From assembly GCA_013368315.1 (NCBI GenBank), contig JAACJM010000039.1:186001-250000 (forward strand): a DNA stretch of 64,000 bases, given 5' to 3'. A model generated the notes under the pieces. That model did not search any database. It saw only the letters and a list, made by a program, of their open reading frames with translations, and had not been told where the DNA came from. Both the position numbers and the translations under genes were made by a program. Below are positions 1 through 11,112 of this stretch, piece after piece. Origin of the DNA: Tetrapyrgos nigripes. Its lineage: Eukaryota; Basidiomycota; Agaricomycetes; Agaricales; Campanellaceae. Within the stretch, counting starts at the first letter, position 1. Each line of letters starts with the position of its first letter.

Positions 1-3000
1 ATGCGTCATATGTTCAGCCTCTGTGTACGACGAGGAGGTATATTGCCACGCAGGGCCCATTGGAGGCGACGTTTACGGATTTTTGGACGTGAGTTGCTGT
101 TTTTTTTTTTTTTTTTGACAGTTGACTTCTTTGTGTTGGCACGTTCTAACAATTTTTTCTCCCCTCATGCAGCATCGTCTATCAACAAAACGTACACGTT
201 ATCGTCATGCTTACTCGAGAGATTGAAGGCTCCATGGTTAAATGCGGGTCTTATTGGAAGGATGAGGTGTATGGATCATTAAGGCTGAAATTGATCGATG
301 TGAGAGGGTCAGAAGATGATGCTAGGACGGATATGAGGAAGACAGACACAGCCGGTCAACATAGTCAACAAACACAAGGCCATCTCGGTCCCTCTGGATT
401 CAAACACGACTCGATCAAAGATGAGGGTTCGTTCTCGTTTTTCCCGACTATCAAGACTGAGGAGGAAGAGAATAAGAAGAGGGAAAAGGGGAGGAGGAAG
501 GGGAAACAAAGAGAGGAGAGGAAGGAGAGGAGGCAGAGAGCGAAGGAAGAGGATGTTGAGATGGATGTTAATACTGCTGGTGCCGGTGCCAGTGACAGTG
601 GTAGCGGCAGCTCGAGTAGGAAGGACAAGTCAAAGCCAAAACACTGGATACCCTCCAAACACAAATCTATCATCAAACGTACTTTCCTTCTCAGCCACAC
701 GGGTTATCCACATATTCCTCCCAGAAAGGTCGTGCAATTCCAGTATCTGGGATGGCCGGATATGAACGTGCCCGAGCACCCTACGGGATTGCTTTCGTTG
801 ATCAATCAGGTGGATAAGGCAGTAGAGGCGGCCGATATCTCCCTGGAGAAGCATTGGAAGTTGATGTGAAGCTACAAAACCCAAAGAAAAGTCCAGGAGA
901 GATCGATAGGTCAACAGGTATAGCGAAGCAGGCGATGGGCAAGAAACACGCTCCCGTACTTTTACACTGTTCTGCTGGAGTTGGACGAACTGGAGGATAC
1001 ATCGTAGTCGATGCTGTTCTTGATGGCTTGAGGAGAGAGTATCGGCAACAGAAGAAGGCAGAAAGAGACGCAGAGAAGCTCAGCCAGGAGACTCAGAAGG
1101 AGATGGCTGAGGAGAGAGTCGGTCTGGTGAAGTTGGGCAAGATGGATGTGGAGTTGGGTAGTGAGAATAGGAAGGACGAGGATATGGAAGTCGACTCTAC
1201 GCTGGCCGAGTTCAATGAAGACGGCGTTGACGATATCAACATGACCGATGGCACTGGGTCAAATTCTAGGGTGACCCCAGACTCAGACGAGCCGACTGGC
1301 GGCCGTGCAGATACTGGCTCTGGAGAGAAGTCAGAAACTGGCGATACCATTGCGGTTCTTCTGAACAATGGCAGCAATGTGCTCCACATCCCACAATACG
1401 GAAAGGTTGGTGCTTTTATTGCGTTCCAGGGGCATCGACGTCGACTGACGAACGGTGTCTTCTCTTCTAATCACTGCCTTTTACAGGGACGTGACGCTGC
1501 TAGTGATGCATCTGCCAGCAGTCAGCCACCACCGTCATCCAATCACTCTGACGTCACAAATACCCCTCAATTGATGGACATTGACCAAAGAGTTGAAGAG
1601 ATGTGGACGCACCCTTCGACGACGCGAGGATGGGCTGAAGATGTGTCTGACCAAACTGGAAGACATGGCAGTGCGTTCAGAGTAGACCAGGCTCGTTCAG
1701 CCTTCCAGTCACAATCAAGGCTGAGCGAGAGGGATGTGCCCCAATTGCCGTCGGCCAAGAAGAAGGAAGAGAATGAGAAGAAGCAGAGCCCAAGGGCGGA
1801 ACCTGGACCTGACTCTGAGAAGCCTCGTCCATCGTCTGCAATCTTATCCTTTGGCCCTCAGTCTGTCTCAGGTTCTGCTTCAACCTCAAACTCTGATGAT
1901 GACTCGTATGGTTTTGACAGCGCGTTTCAGAAGGGTCGCGGACACAAGCATAGTCAGCCCGTCACCTACGGGGTTGGCAACCTCTCGTCTTTTGGTACGT
2001 CTGTGTCGTCTCTGCCTCTTGGAAGTACCCCCTTGAAACGCCTGTCTCAAGGGCTGGATCCAGTACCTGCAGAGGCAGTGACAAGTCGACAGGGAGGAAA
2101 CAGCGCGCTCTTACCTGCCTCTGATATCATGCAGGAGCGTGCGAGGACGCACTCAGACCCTTCTCCTCGTCCTGTACCTGCGAAGGCAGACGAGCCCCGA
2201 TCTGACAATGCACAACTTGCCGCCCCCTCGACCTGGATGCCGCAAGGTGAAGCTCCTCTAACTTCATCTCCTCGTCCAGCGTCGCCTCGTGGATCAACCC
2301 CGTCTTCAGGATCGAGATCGCCTCCTGGAGACGGTAGTCTCGTCGGTAACACAGAGAAACTCAAAGAGGTCAAAAACAAACTCCTCGGGGGAATCGGGGA
2401 AAGCTCTCAAGTTTCGTTCAGGTCGGGGGTGTGAGCCCGGGGTCTGGTGACTCTGTGCCTCCACTGTCTGGATCTGGCTCGGGGAGTGGTTCCGGGTCTG
2501 GTTCTGGTTCTGGCTCTGGATCCTCCCCACGCTCGAGGTCAGGCTCAGCTGAACTGTCAGGTCTTGGATCGAATTCTTTAGATATGGCACCTCGCACTTC
2601 GTCAATCCCTCAATCACTCAATAAAGCCGACCTGAAACTGAAAGAGGTCGCTGCTGCTGTTGTCGCTAACGAGGTCAACAGAGGATTGAAGACGGATTCT
2701 AGGAAAGATACCAATTCGCTGCCGGCCGCCTTCGACTACACCGCTCCTCGAACGCTACATCAAGATGCTTCCCCTAAAGCACTTTCCACCTTCCGCGAGC
2801 CGTTATGGGAGGTTGTACAAGATATGAGGCAGCAGAGAATGAGTTTGTGCCAGAGTTTGAGGCAATATGTGTTTGTCCATGCGGCGATCTTGGAAGGCGC
2901 ATTGATGATTGTTGATGAGGATAGTCAAGGGGAAGAGGCGGGTGACACAGACGACGAGCCGGAGGGGGAATACGCTTTCAAAACCCCCAGGGCCGAGAGG

Positions 3001-3351
3001 AAAAATCTCAATCTGACCCCTCATCCTAAATCGACTTCATTTCAAACCTCAACTACCAACTCACTGCCTATGGACGTCGAAGATGGTGCCCAACAACACC
3101 AAAAGAGTCCTAGTCCCATCAATAACGTCTTCCCTACGATCTCCATTGGCAAACGTCTCGCCAGTCCGACAGAATTGCCTGAAGAAGACAAACGAGGGCG
3201 ACAGCTTTTGCACAAAAAGCCGAGTCTCAAGAGGAAGTATCCAGGGAGCAGCAGTAGCAACGAGGAGCAGCCAGTCCTGAAAGACGCCCCGCTGTCTTCG
3301 AGTCCAAGCAAGACCGCGACGTTGCATCCCCAACAGGAGAGGCGTACATAG
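1..3351 (+). CDS. Protein tyrosine phosphatase, 5'-truncated by the window edge
   Basis: Classical protein tyrosine phosphatase; it removes phosphate from phosphotyrosine through a Cys-phosphate intermediate. The window starts inside the catalytic domain. Read from base 3, the first exon gives YIATQGPL and a DFW motif, then an intron at 89-172, then IVMLTREIE and KCGSYW. The WPD loop is at 753-761 and the P-loop HCSAGVGRTG at about 965-994, with the nucleophile Cys at 968-970. The C-terminal part of the domain (DMRQQRMSLCQSL, then a hydrophobic helix) appears only at about 2820-2910, after a Ser/Pro/Asp-rich insertion of roughly 600 residues. A smaller basic, Glu-rich insertion lies between KCGSYW and the WPD loop. 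The intron at 1406-1486 is 81 nt and in frame. Two frame changes need introns near 866-909 and 2369-2421; those junctions are my best guess. A Ser-Gly run follows 2431. The start codon is outside the window. The family call is firm; the exact exon set is not. Confidence 0.85.
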
Positions 3352-4009
3352 ACTCAAACCCATCCATCATACGTTGTACGTTGTCTTTTCGTTGTTGATT
3401 GGGACATTGTTCACTGGTGTTGTCCGTGCAGACAGATATTCATTAAATTTACTTGTACCACCAGCCTCCAGTCATAAGTATTGTCTGCCTAGCTGTACTA
3501 CAATCTGACGATTCAATTTCTTCGGCTGCCCCCTCTCTTCTCTCTTAATTCCTTTCCTGCCTTCTTTCTTTCTTCATGAATGCTATATCACTATCACTAT
3601 ATCCAGACCTTGTCAATGTTATACGTACTCACTCACAATAACATCTATAGATCGCATGCATACTGTATGGTTTTTCGTCTTCTTTGTAAGTCTCGTCGCC
3701 GTTTTATAACCACTCATCATACTATCGCTTTGCGTTTTGCGTTTTGCGTTTTGCGTCACATCCTATAATCTATTGATCCTGTATATCACTCAACTTGCCA
3801 GTAGCTAGTGTATTTCACATCTTTTCGCAATATCGAGATAATTCTTCATCTTTAAGTGAGCCGTGGGCACTAGTACTGGGCGGTGGTCCATATTGAAAGA
3901 AAGGGTACAAGATGAAGCTAGTATTTACATACACACATACATTTCCAAGAACCCAGATATGTACGGAGGCTGTCGATTAGACTGACACCACACATGTATG
4001 TACAGCCTG
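3352..4009. other. Intergenic, converging 3' ends, with a short tandem repeat
   Basis: No gene is seen. The interval lies between the stop codons of the phosphatase (+) and the thioesterase (-), so it should hold both 3' untranslated regions. A 7-bp repeat (GCGTTTT, about four units) is at 3729-3755, and pyrimidine-rich stretches run through 3520-3580. Confidence 0.6.
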
Positions 4010-4837
4010 TCAGAGTTTTGTTTTCGGAGCTGGTACTGAGGGCAACATCTTCATATGCACAGCCGAAGCAATGAGACGATGGTATTTGATACTCCACATC
4101 TGGCAAACAATTTTTCGTCAACTGTTTATCGAGTTTTGGGAGGAATTCGCGCACCTCTACACGAGCAGACATTGTTCTTGCACCAAGGGAGATAGTCGTG
4201 CTTGTTATGCGTAGCCTGTCGCCTCTGTAATAGGCATATGGAACAAGGTCAACAATGGCAAGTGGTTATGTCTGGACACGAAGACGTACAGAGGCGATGG
4301 TGCATGGTAAATCACGTTGAGCGCTTGAGAAGTACTGTTTTGTTCACCACCGGCATGCATTGCTAGTGCAAAAAGACAGAGATTTGTACACCTAGAAGAA
4401 GGTCAGACAATGTACGGGCGACGTGCTTTTCAAAAAGAAGTGTCGTACATATCAGCCAAGAAAGCAGTACATCCTCCCTGTAAGACACGGTCAGGATTCA
4501 CCATGTCTAATCAAGAAAGAAAAAACAGTTAATTAAAGAAGTACAATACGGACATGAACTCACCTCGCTCAACGTCTATCTCACAAACCACCTTTCCCGT
4601 ATACTTCTTCGCTTCCAACGCGTTCTTCTCCACCGACACCTCTGTCACTTTTGTCCTCTTGAATAGATCCGAGTTGTAACCCCACCACCTCCATTGTCCA
4701 TCGTCGTCTTCACCCAGATAGAGAGACTCCCAGGGGTATGCAAGTAATCTCTTAATATCCTCGGAGACGTTTCCACTGACATGAGAGACGTCCAGGTCTT
4801 TTGAGGGTTTAGGTTGTTTGGGGTTTCTGAAACTCAT
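4010..4837 (-). CDS. Hotdog-fold acyl-CoA thioesterase (PaaI/ACOT13-like)
   Basis: Hydrolyses acyl-CoA thioesters; the nearest known relatives are the 4HBT/PaaI and ACOT13 families. Five exons join with correct phase: 4837-4564, 4506-4449, 4391-4290, 4224-4155 and 4099-4010, with introns of 55-65 nt, giving 197 residues. The hotdog helix signature QGGCTAFLADM crosses the second intron, and its Gly-Gly and Asp positions match the family's HGG...D motif. The strand segments that follow (YHAPSPLGDRLRI and GARTMSARVE) and the ending HMKMLPS fit hotdog strands. About 90 N-terminal residues precede the fold, rich in Trp and charged residues; they carry no clear targeting signal. The substrate cannot be told from sequence. 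It converges with the phosphatase gene. Confidence 0.88.
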
Positions 4838-6831
4838 GGCGAGAGGCTAGAGTTGAAAGAATGCGCTTTGGCATATGTCTCGCAGACACGTAAAAAAGGT
4901 AAGTCCGGTTGTGACCGGTAAATCATGTAACGGTGATCCCGTAGTCTTGATCATAGGGCATGAATCAACGACAGTCGTACAGAAAATATGTGTAGCTTCG
5001 TCCATCTTCGTCTGGCCACATCCTAAAAGGCGTTGAAGGCGCTGGAAGTGGTTGGCTGCAAACTTGCAACCGAAACAATATATGAAAATGTGTCGGCACA
5101 GGCGGCTATGCTTTTTTATTTTGTTCTTTTTATTACCACCTCGGCTCCCGCTGTGTCTTTGCTCCACTGCTAACAAGGATGTGGCTTTGGACGATATGTG
5201 TTAGTCCTAACTCTCAATCTGCACCTCTAGCCGTTGTTTCATCTTGGATGACTTGTCTTAATAAGTGGGCCAGCGAAGCTCTCGCTGGCGTGTACGAGCA
5301 GTGCGTGCATCATCTTTTCATTCTTCATAATCATTACACGAAGATTATTGTGGAAAGGTGCTACTACTTCGCATTGGTAAAATAATGAGGCCCCTTACTT
5401 CAAGTTTCGGATACCGGATAGCAACAACAGTAAAAATTCATTGTTCAGTACGTAGCTTAGATTACTCACTTACAGCAAAGTTGTAGCAGACCGGGTAAGC
5501 AATGCACCAAGAAGATATTGCCAAAAAGAACACAAAGTCGCAGCATCAGCCTGCCACTGAGGCTGTACCAAAAATGGTGACAAATAATAGAGAACGAATA
5601 TTTTATACCTCTGTGGGAGATCTGCAATACGGATGAAAGCGGGGAAGCATACTACTGCCCAAGGACACCAAGTCCCAGTCTCAACGCCGAAAGTTTAACA
5701 ACCAACATTCAGTGAGCACCACTTCAAAACTGCGCAATTGAACAAACAAACAAAGCAGGAAGGTCAACTCCAGAAGATTCCTGAGCTTCACAGCTTCACT
5801 CCGAGATAATCACAAAGACCATATCCACAATCACCACTCGAAGAAAAGAAATTCTCAAATTCCCAGAAAATAAAATCCACCTCACCTTGATATCCCTTCC
5901 CGCCTATCTGCTAGCCCCAATATTCAGCAACTATGCCACTTCCTAGTGTATCTTTGTTCACAGACGGAGGTGGAACGAGCATTTGAACGAGGCAAGGGTG
6001 TACATTGTAGTCTCATTACTACCATTATAGGAAGGAGCCACTCTACAGTCAGTGTAGCTTACTTACCATTAAAACAAAAAGGCAATACATCTTTGACCAA
6101 CCAACATTAAACCACTAGTTTAGAGGACACATGTACAGGGGCTAGGAGGAGGCGGTTTGTAAAAACCACAGCTTAATAATAACAGGAACTGGAGCAGACG
6201 CGAACGAGCCAAACAATACCAAACCACCGCTTAAATGGAAAAGATCTTCATTCGGACTCGTACTAATTGGATCTTCTCAGTTCCTTCGGATCCACCGACA
6301 ACGTCGTTCCTGCTCGGTGCTGCTGGCTCATAAATACTCTGGCCTTGTCTCCAAGCTTTGCAACCCCAACTGTTCACAAGACGAAGAACAAGACGTGTCA
6401 CCATCAGGCTAGTCGGCGAAGGATGTCCATGCTATCCGTGCTTTGTTCTTGTCCAAGGTGTCATTTTACCTGCTAGCCTGGTTCCTCTGCTTTGTCTTCG
6501 ATCAGGTTTGGAGCTCTGGCGTTTTGTTCGGCGTTGGGTTTTTGAGATGCTCCGACCTGCCTTAGCAACGTCGGCATCATGTTTTTGGCTTTTATGGTTA
6601 TGTTCCTTATTACTTATTGTCTTTTTGCATTTTGATATTCCAGAGCCGACAGCTACGCTTTTGTCTGCTAGAGCTTTGTCTGACTTGTTTGCTAGATATT
6701 GATCTCAGTAATCCAAGCATCTGGTGCCAGAGCTGTGGAATTTTTCCAAATTTCCTCGACATTTGAAGGCACAGCCAATCTGAGACGAATCTGGACTGAG
6801 TTTCTTTGTTCTGTGAAGACTTCTGAAAGCC
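4838..6831. other. Gene-poor stretch upstream of the pheromone gene
   Basis: About 2 kb in which I could not support a gene. Short open frames (for example at 5179-5385 and 6358-6702 on +) have no recognisable motifs and no coding-like composition. The first part should hold the thioesterase promoter (minus-strand gene starting at 4837). Confidence 0.5.
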
Positions 6832-6839
6832 CATAAAAG
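6832..6839 (+). promoter_or_regulatory. TATA-like box of the pheromone precursor gene
   Basis: The sequence CATAAAAG lies about 100 bp before the ATG at 6939, followed by a pyrimidine-rich leader. The position suits a fungal TATA element; this is inference from sequence only. Confidence 0.4.
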
Positions 6840-6938
6840 GCGACGGACCAGCCGTCTTTTCCCCCAGACTCAACCAAGCTCCCGTTGTATCTCTGCCCCA
6901 GAAGTTCTCTTCGCACTTTCAAACTAGTACAATCTACA

Positions 6939-7273
6939 ATGGATTCTTTCACATCTATCGCTGCCTACTTCACCAGCTCTCCCACTGAGAAACCCGCTCC
7001 CGACAACAGCGAGCACGGCAGTGGTTCAAGTAAGTCTGCACTAACTCTCCGACCGGTTATCTATCTTAATGACATGCAATTTGACTCAGGCGGCTGGGCT
7101 TACTGCGTCGTCTCCAAAATCGAGAACGTCGATGAGACCCCCGTTAACAAGGAACATGGGGGCAGTACTAGTGGCGTCAATGGCTACTGTACGCAATTTC
7201 TATTTCTCTGCATGTCTTATCCTGCCGTGAAATTTCTAATTCGCATACAACGCATACAGGTGTTGTTGCTTAA
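6939..7273 (+). CDS. Mating pheromone precursor (CaaX type) with an internal second CVV motif
   Basis: Basidiomycete lipopeptide pheromone precursor. The product would be farnesylated on the CaaX cysteine, trimmed and carboxymethylated, then exported to act on a Ste3-type receptor of a compatible mate. Exons 6939-7029, 7090-7188 and 7260-7273 join in phase to 67 residues. The start MDSFTSIAAYF is typical of agaricomycete precursors. The last intron splits the CaaX cysteine codon, and splicing gives the terminal GYCVVA before TAA. Without that splice the reading continues into a hydrophobic tail lacking a CaaX box. Exon 2 also opens with SGWAYCVVS, a pheromone-like block lying inside the precursor rather than at its end. 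No receptor gene was found in this window, so the gene looks detached from a classic B-type mating locus. The call rests on small size, MDSF start, CVVA end and splice phase. Confidence 0.8.
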
Positions 7274-8549
7274 CTAGTCTCTCATCTTTTCTGAACAATC
7301 AACTCCTTCGAACTTCGTTCCTAGTGAGTCAGCCCGCAGCGTCTCTCCGCCGCCCTCGCTAACCGCGCTCTCTTCTCACTCTAGAACCTTTTCTCTTGTT
7401 TGGATGCCGCTCTTCCTTCTTCGTCCCCTCACCATGATCTTCACGACAATTCTCGTTTCAAGTTACGCTCCTGACGGCCCTGGCCGCAATTCTCATCCGG
7501 ACTCCTGTGCACTTGGATGATGTCCGGAGCTGACTGGGACCGGGTTCGGGTTGGGATCTTTCGTGGAGACCTGGAAGGACTATGCGCCCGTTGACTTTCT
7601 TTAACTTTTCGACCTTTTCAACCTTCTCATTGACTTTCCTTAAATGGTTTTTGTTGGCTTCTGCCGCTGGATGAATGGAATTGTACTGTACTGTACATGT
7701 ACTACTCAGCATACTTATGAATATTTATCAAATTAGCTCGGGGTATGTAGCCGTGTTGCGTGAAGTTCTTGAGCAGTATTAGCAGGTACAAGCCGACTAT
7801 CAAGCATGCAACGAGGCCTTTTAGTATCATGGCCATAAAGTGGAACGAGTCTACACCGCAAAATATGCATGACTTTGTAGTCAGCCTTACATTTGCACAT
7901 TAAATCGGTCAGAAGTCCAACGACAGTTGGAAATTAAAAAGAGGATTTTTTTTGCTGGATCTCATTTGGTGATGACGATGAAAATTTTTGCATGTATCAA
8001 ACCCTGGGCTCATAATTTGCCATGCGAAGCAGTGGCACCTTTCCCCAGCTAAATCGGTCAGAAGCCCGACGACAGTTGGAAACGGCCTGTCTCGACCTCC
8101 GGTATTGGCAGTCTTCTCCGCCTTGCATACTCCTCGGAATCGGACTAGGACTAACTCTTATTCCCTGCCTATCCAAGGCGGATGGGTACGAGACTAATCC
8201 ACGGAAAATATTCGAGAAATGTTGAAAGATTCTTGAAGCCCGAGCCGTCCTCATTGGCCAGAGCACAGGAAGAACTAAGGGGAAGAGGATAGTACAAGAA
8301 GCACGCGCTTCGCGTTCTCGTAGCTAGCGAGAGCACCGCCGACGTTCTGCAGAAAGGCACATCCTCTCAATCTTGAGCCTGAGGTCGAAACCCCTACCTG
8401 TCGGTCCTTCTGTCACTCATGTAAATCATTCCAGTCCTCTATCTCCATGTTGATGACCAGTGAATGTCCGAGCACTTACTGTAGTAGCATATCCATGAAT
8501 GTACAGTAGTATTGTGTTTTACGAATTTGGAATATTGTTGAATGAATCC
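7274..8549. other. Non-coding stretch after the pheromone gene
   Basis: No gene is supported. It should hold the pheromone 3' untranslated region and contains the 30-bp direct repeat pair listed separately. Confidence 0.45.
7902..8082. repeat. Direct repeat pair of about 32 bp, spaced 149 bp
   Basis: The block starting AAATCGGTCAGAAG and ending CGACAGTTGGAAA occurs at 7902-7933 and again at 8051-8082 with two differences. Nothing in the intervening sequence looks like a gene. Confidence 0.7.
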
Positions 8550-9830
8550 ATCGAGTACAAAAGATTAGACGAAGGACCAGAGCCTACGACGACGTGGCGG
8601 AGACCACAATCTCTCTTTTCCGTTGGCCAGCTCCCGTTTGCCTTGCTTTTCGGTTCTTTTCCTTTCCCGTCACTGGAGCTCGAGTTCAATGAGTTGTTTG
8701 GCGAAAAGTCGGATTGCAATTGGAGGTAAGGAGAGGTTGGAGCTGTAATTCCGGGTGTGTATCCACTCAAACAAAATCTCTGGATTTCGATAATACATCG
8801 AGTGGATGGCTTTGGCTTTTGTTGAGACACTGTTGAAGACCTGTGTTGTGTGTGGAAAAATCATGTCAGGAGGGAACGATGAGAAAGAAGAAAGAAGACC
8901 GAAGACGAAGACGCAAAGAACAGCAAACACGAAAACACTCAGAGGCTAAACAAAACAAAACAGAAAGCTGACAGATTGAAAGGGACAAAATCTAAAGACA
9001 CCGATAAGACGAAGACACGAAAAAATCCTAGAAGACGCAAAAACACACGGAGAAAACCCATCCAAAAAGTCTCGAGATTAAAATTAGAGGAAAGAGAAAA
9101 TCGAAGGAAAAAACGTACCTGGAGATGCAGGAACCGAGAAACTTAGTGTCCATTGCGGATAACGAGAAAGTCGAAATACACCGTTTCGACGTGGTCCTGG
9201 TCGCGATTGCGTTCCATTCTCTCCCATCTCCTCCATTTAATATACCTTCACTACTGGACGACCCCTTCCACCCTCTCAACACGCATAATTACTTGCACAA
9301 ATCTCCTCAACCCAAACTTATCAGCATACTCCTCCAAATATCTTCTCACATACTCCGCCCTCGGAAACAGCGGTGTCTCAGTAGCAAAAGGAAAGGATGT
9401 GAACTGGACGACTGGGTGCGGGAGATTGGTTGTTAGGGAAGTGTAGGGGAGTTTGCGGGAGTCGTGGATGTACTTCTGGACAAGAAACAGGTGGGGAAGA
9501 CGGGGATAGGAGCTTATTCGCAGAGAAAGATCATTACGGTTAGCATGAAGAAATGAGGGGACTAGAAAGATAAAGACGATACGCAAGTGTAACGAACACA
9601 GAAAAAACGAAACACTCACCAAACCCCACCTATGCCCTCCCTCGCCTTATACGCTACAACTGTCCATAGGCGCGATAGGTCGAATGAAAGATGGCAAGAG
9701 GAGAAAGTCGCATCCCCGGGCTGAGAAGCCGTTGAGAATGCTGCTTTACGACGTGGCTTCGTACATAAAGGAGGAGAAGAAGCGGTGAACAACAGACGCG
9801 ACGCGCGTTTTTGCACTTCTTTTGAACTTC
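8550..9830 (-). pseudogene. Decayed flavin-containing monooxygenase (FMO), C-terminal part missing
   Basis: Fragments in the order of an FMO lie on the minus strand but in different frames. First comes AYKAREGIGGVW (about 9670-9620), the end of the FAD-binding region. Next is YTSLTTNLPHPVVQF and FPFATETPLFPRAEYV (about 9450-9330), ending in RVERVEG. Then VYFDFLVIRNGH is followed by a stop where the family has Tyr (about 9200-9125). AIHSMYYRNPE (about 8850-8780) comes next, and VVVGSGPSS, the NADPH-binding Gly motif, at about 8610-8580. The N-terminal GxGxxG is not recognisable and nothing is left of the C-terminal third. Frame changes, an in-frame stop and missing ends mark this as a pseudogene. 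When intact, such enzymes oxygenate soft nucleophiles or ketones using FAD and NADPH. Confidence 0.75.
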
Positions 9831-10990
9831 ATGGGGTCTACTTATCCGTCTCAAACCCTGCAAGGATCGTCATCGTGCCTACTACTCAAGCTTGCTTGCA
9901 ACACCCTCTACGAGACGATCCAGTGACCCAGTGGTCTGCATTGAACATTGTTATATTCTTTGTTGGCCCATCAATAATTCACCCTAGACTCTCCGCTGCG
10001 CTTGCTTCGCCTCCAGCTTCTCACAAGATAACCTTTGTCTCTTTTTCACAGGCTAGGCATTACTGCAAATTCCTAGCCTGGACATTTTCCGTCCACATCA
10101 CGGGAATTTTCTCCTTTGTATCCTGTCATTCTGCAGCCCGAGTCTACCTCCAGAACCGGATCTTGTTCCACCCGTTCCACCTGTTCACAGTCGCTAACGT
10201 TGAGGACCCCGAGTCTACCTCCAGAACCGGATCTTGTTCCACCCGTTCCACCTATTCACAGCCGCTACCGTTGAGGACGGCGGATATTACTCTATGGTTG
10301 GCGGACATTGTAGCCCGCTGAAATTCTCTTCTCAGTTTTCCTGGTACCAAAGTCGCTCAAAGGAATCTCCTGAAACTTGAACGGATGCCAAACTACGAGA
10401 CTCAACTCTTCAATCTGCGCTCTTGGGTGGTGAATCCAATTGCCTACCTATTCATTCTAGGCTTTTGTTGGTGTCTATGTACTATCCTCATAAATGTAAT
10501 ACTCAGCCTCAAGGATGCAAGTGTTTCTGTATGCACCGATGTACACTGGTTATTCTGTCAGCTATGTGCACTCGATATGTCTTAGGTCCATTTTGCGATG
10601 GCAAGGGTATGCAACAAAGGACATTTTCGACCGTCTCCATTCATATCTGCCATGGCAAGAGCAAGAGCTTTCCTGGCATGGTCTGACAAGGCGATGTAAT
10701 TACTTTCCCTTTTTGTCTTTCCGAGTTGAACAGTAGCTGGAATACTCCGATATTCCAGGCAGTCAAGAACCTAGGACGCAGCGCATGTCTGCGGTACTAC
10801 ATACAGTAACACTGCCTGTCCGTGTCTTTCTTTTCTCCCGCCTTCGACATTAGCTCGGGGGCGGCTAGCTGCATTTTCATTTTCCACGTACGTGCTAATT
10901 GCTTTTGTACCCTAGGCTTTTCAACCATACCGTGCAAAACAAGCAGTGCTACTCGTCTGAGTGCTAGTCTCGACCTAGGTTACTGAGGCG
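9831..10990. other. Intergenic region before the secreted-protein gene
   Basis: An open frame on + (9785-10321) is mostly made of the 71-bp tandem duplication listed separately and shows no motif. No gene is supported here. Confidence 0.4.
10138..10279. repeat. Tandem duplication, two copies of 71 bp
   Basis: The unit beginning CCGAGTCTACCTCCAGAACC is at about 10138-10208 and repeats directly at 10209-10279. Only about three substitutions separate the copies, clustered near the unit's end, so the duplication is fairly recent. Confidence 0.85.
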
Positions 10991-10997
10991 TATAAGA
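10991..10997 (+). promoter_or_regulatory. TATA box candidate of the secreted-protein gene
   Basis: TATAAGA lies 122 bp before the ATG at 11113. It is followed by a long C/T-rich leader (about 11030-11105), a common arrangement in strongly expressed fungal genes. Inference only. Confidence 0.4.
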
Positions 10998-11112
10998 AGA
11001 GGCAGACGAATTCCTCTTCTGCATTCGTTTCGTTTCTTCCTATTCTACTCCTCTACCTCCACTTCTACCTCCACTTCCACCTTTCAATCTTCACCTAATA
11101 ATCTTTCCCGAG

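Noticed and set aside
1..282. Frame starting at base 1 with MRHMFSLCV
   Set aside because: The real reading of this stretch is one frame over (from base 3), where the conserved phosphatase motifs appear; the base-1 frame runs through the intron.
9785..10321. 178-codon plus-strand frame between the FMO pseudogene and the secreted-protein gene
   Set aside because: Much of it is the 71-bp tandem duplication, whose unit is not a multiple of three, and no domain is seen.
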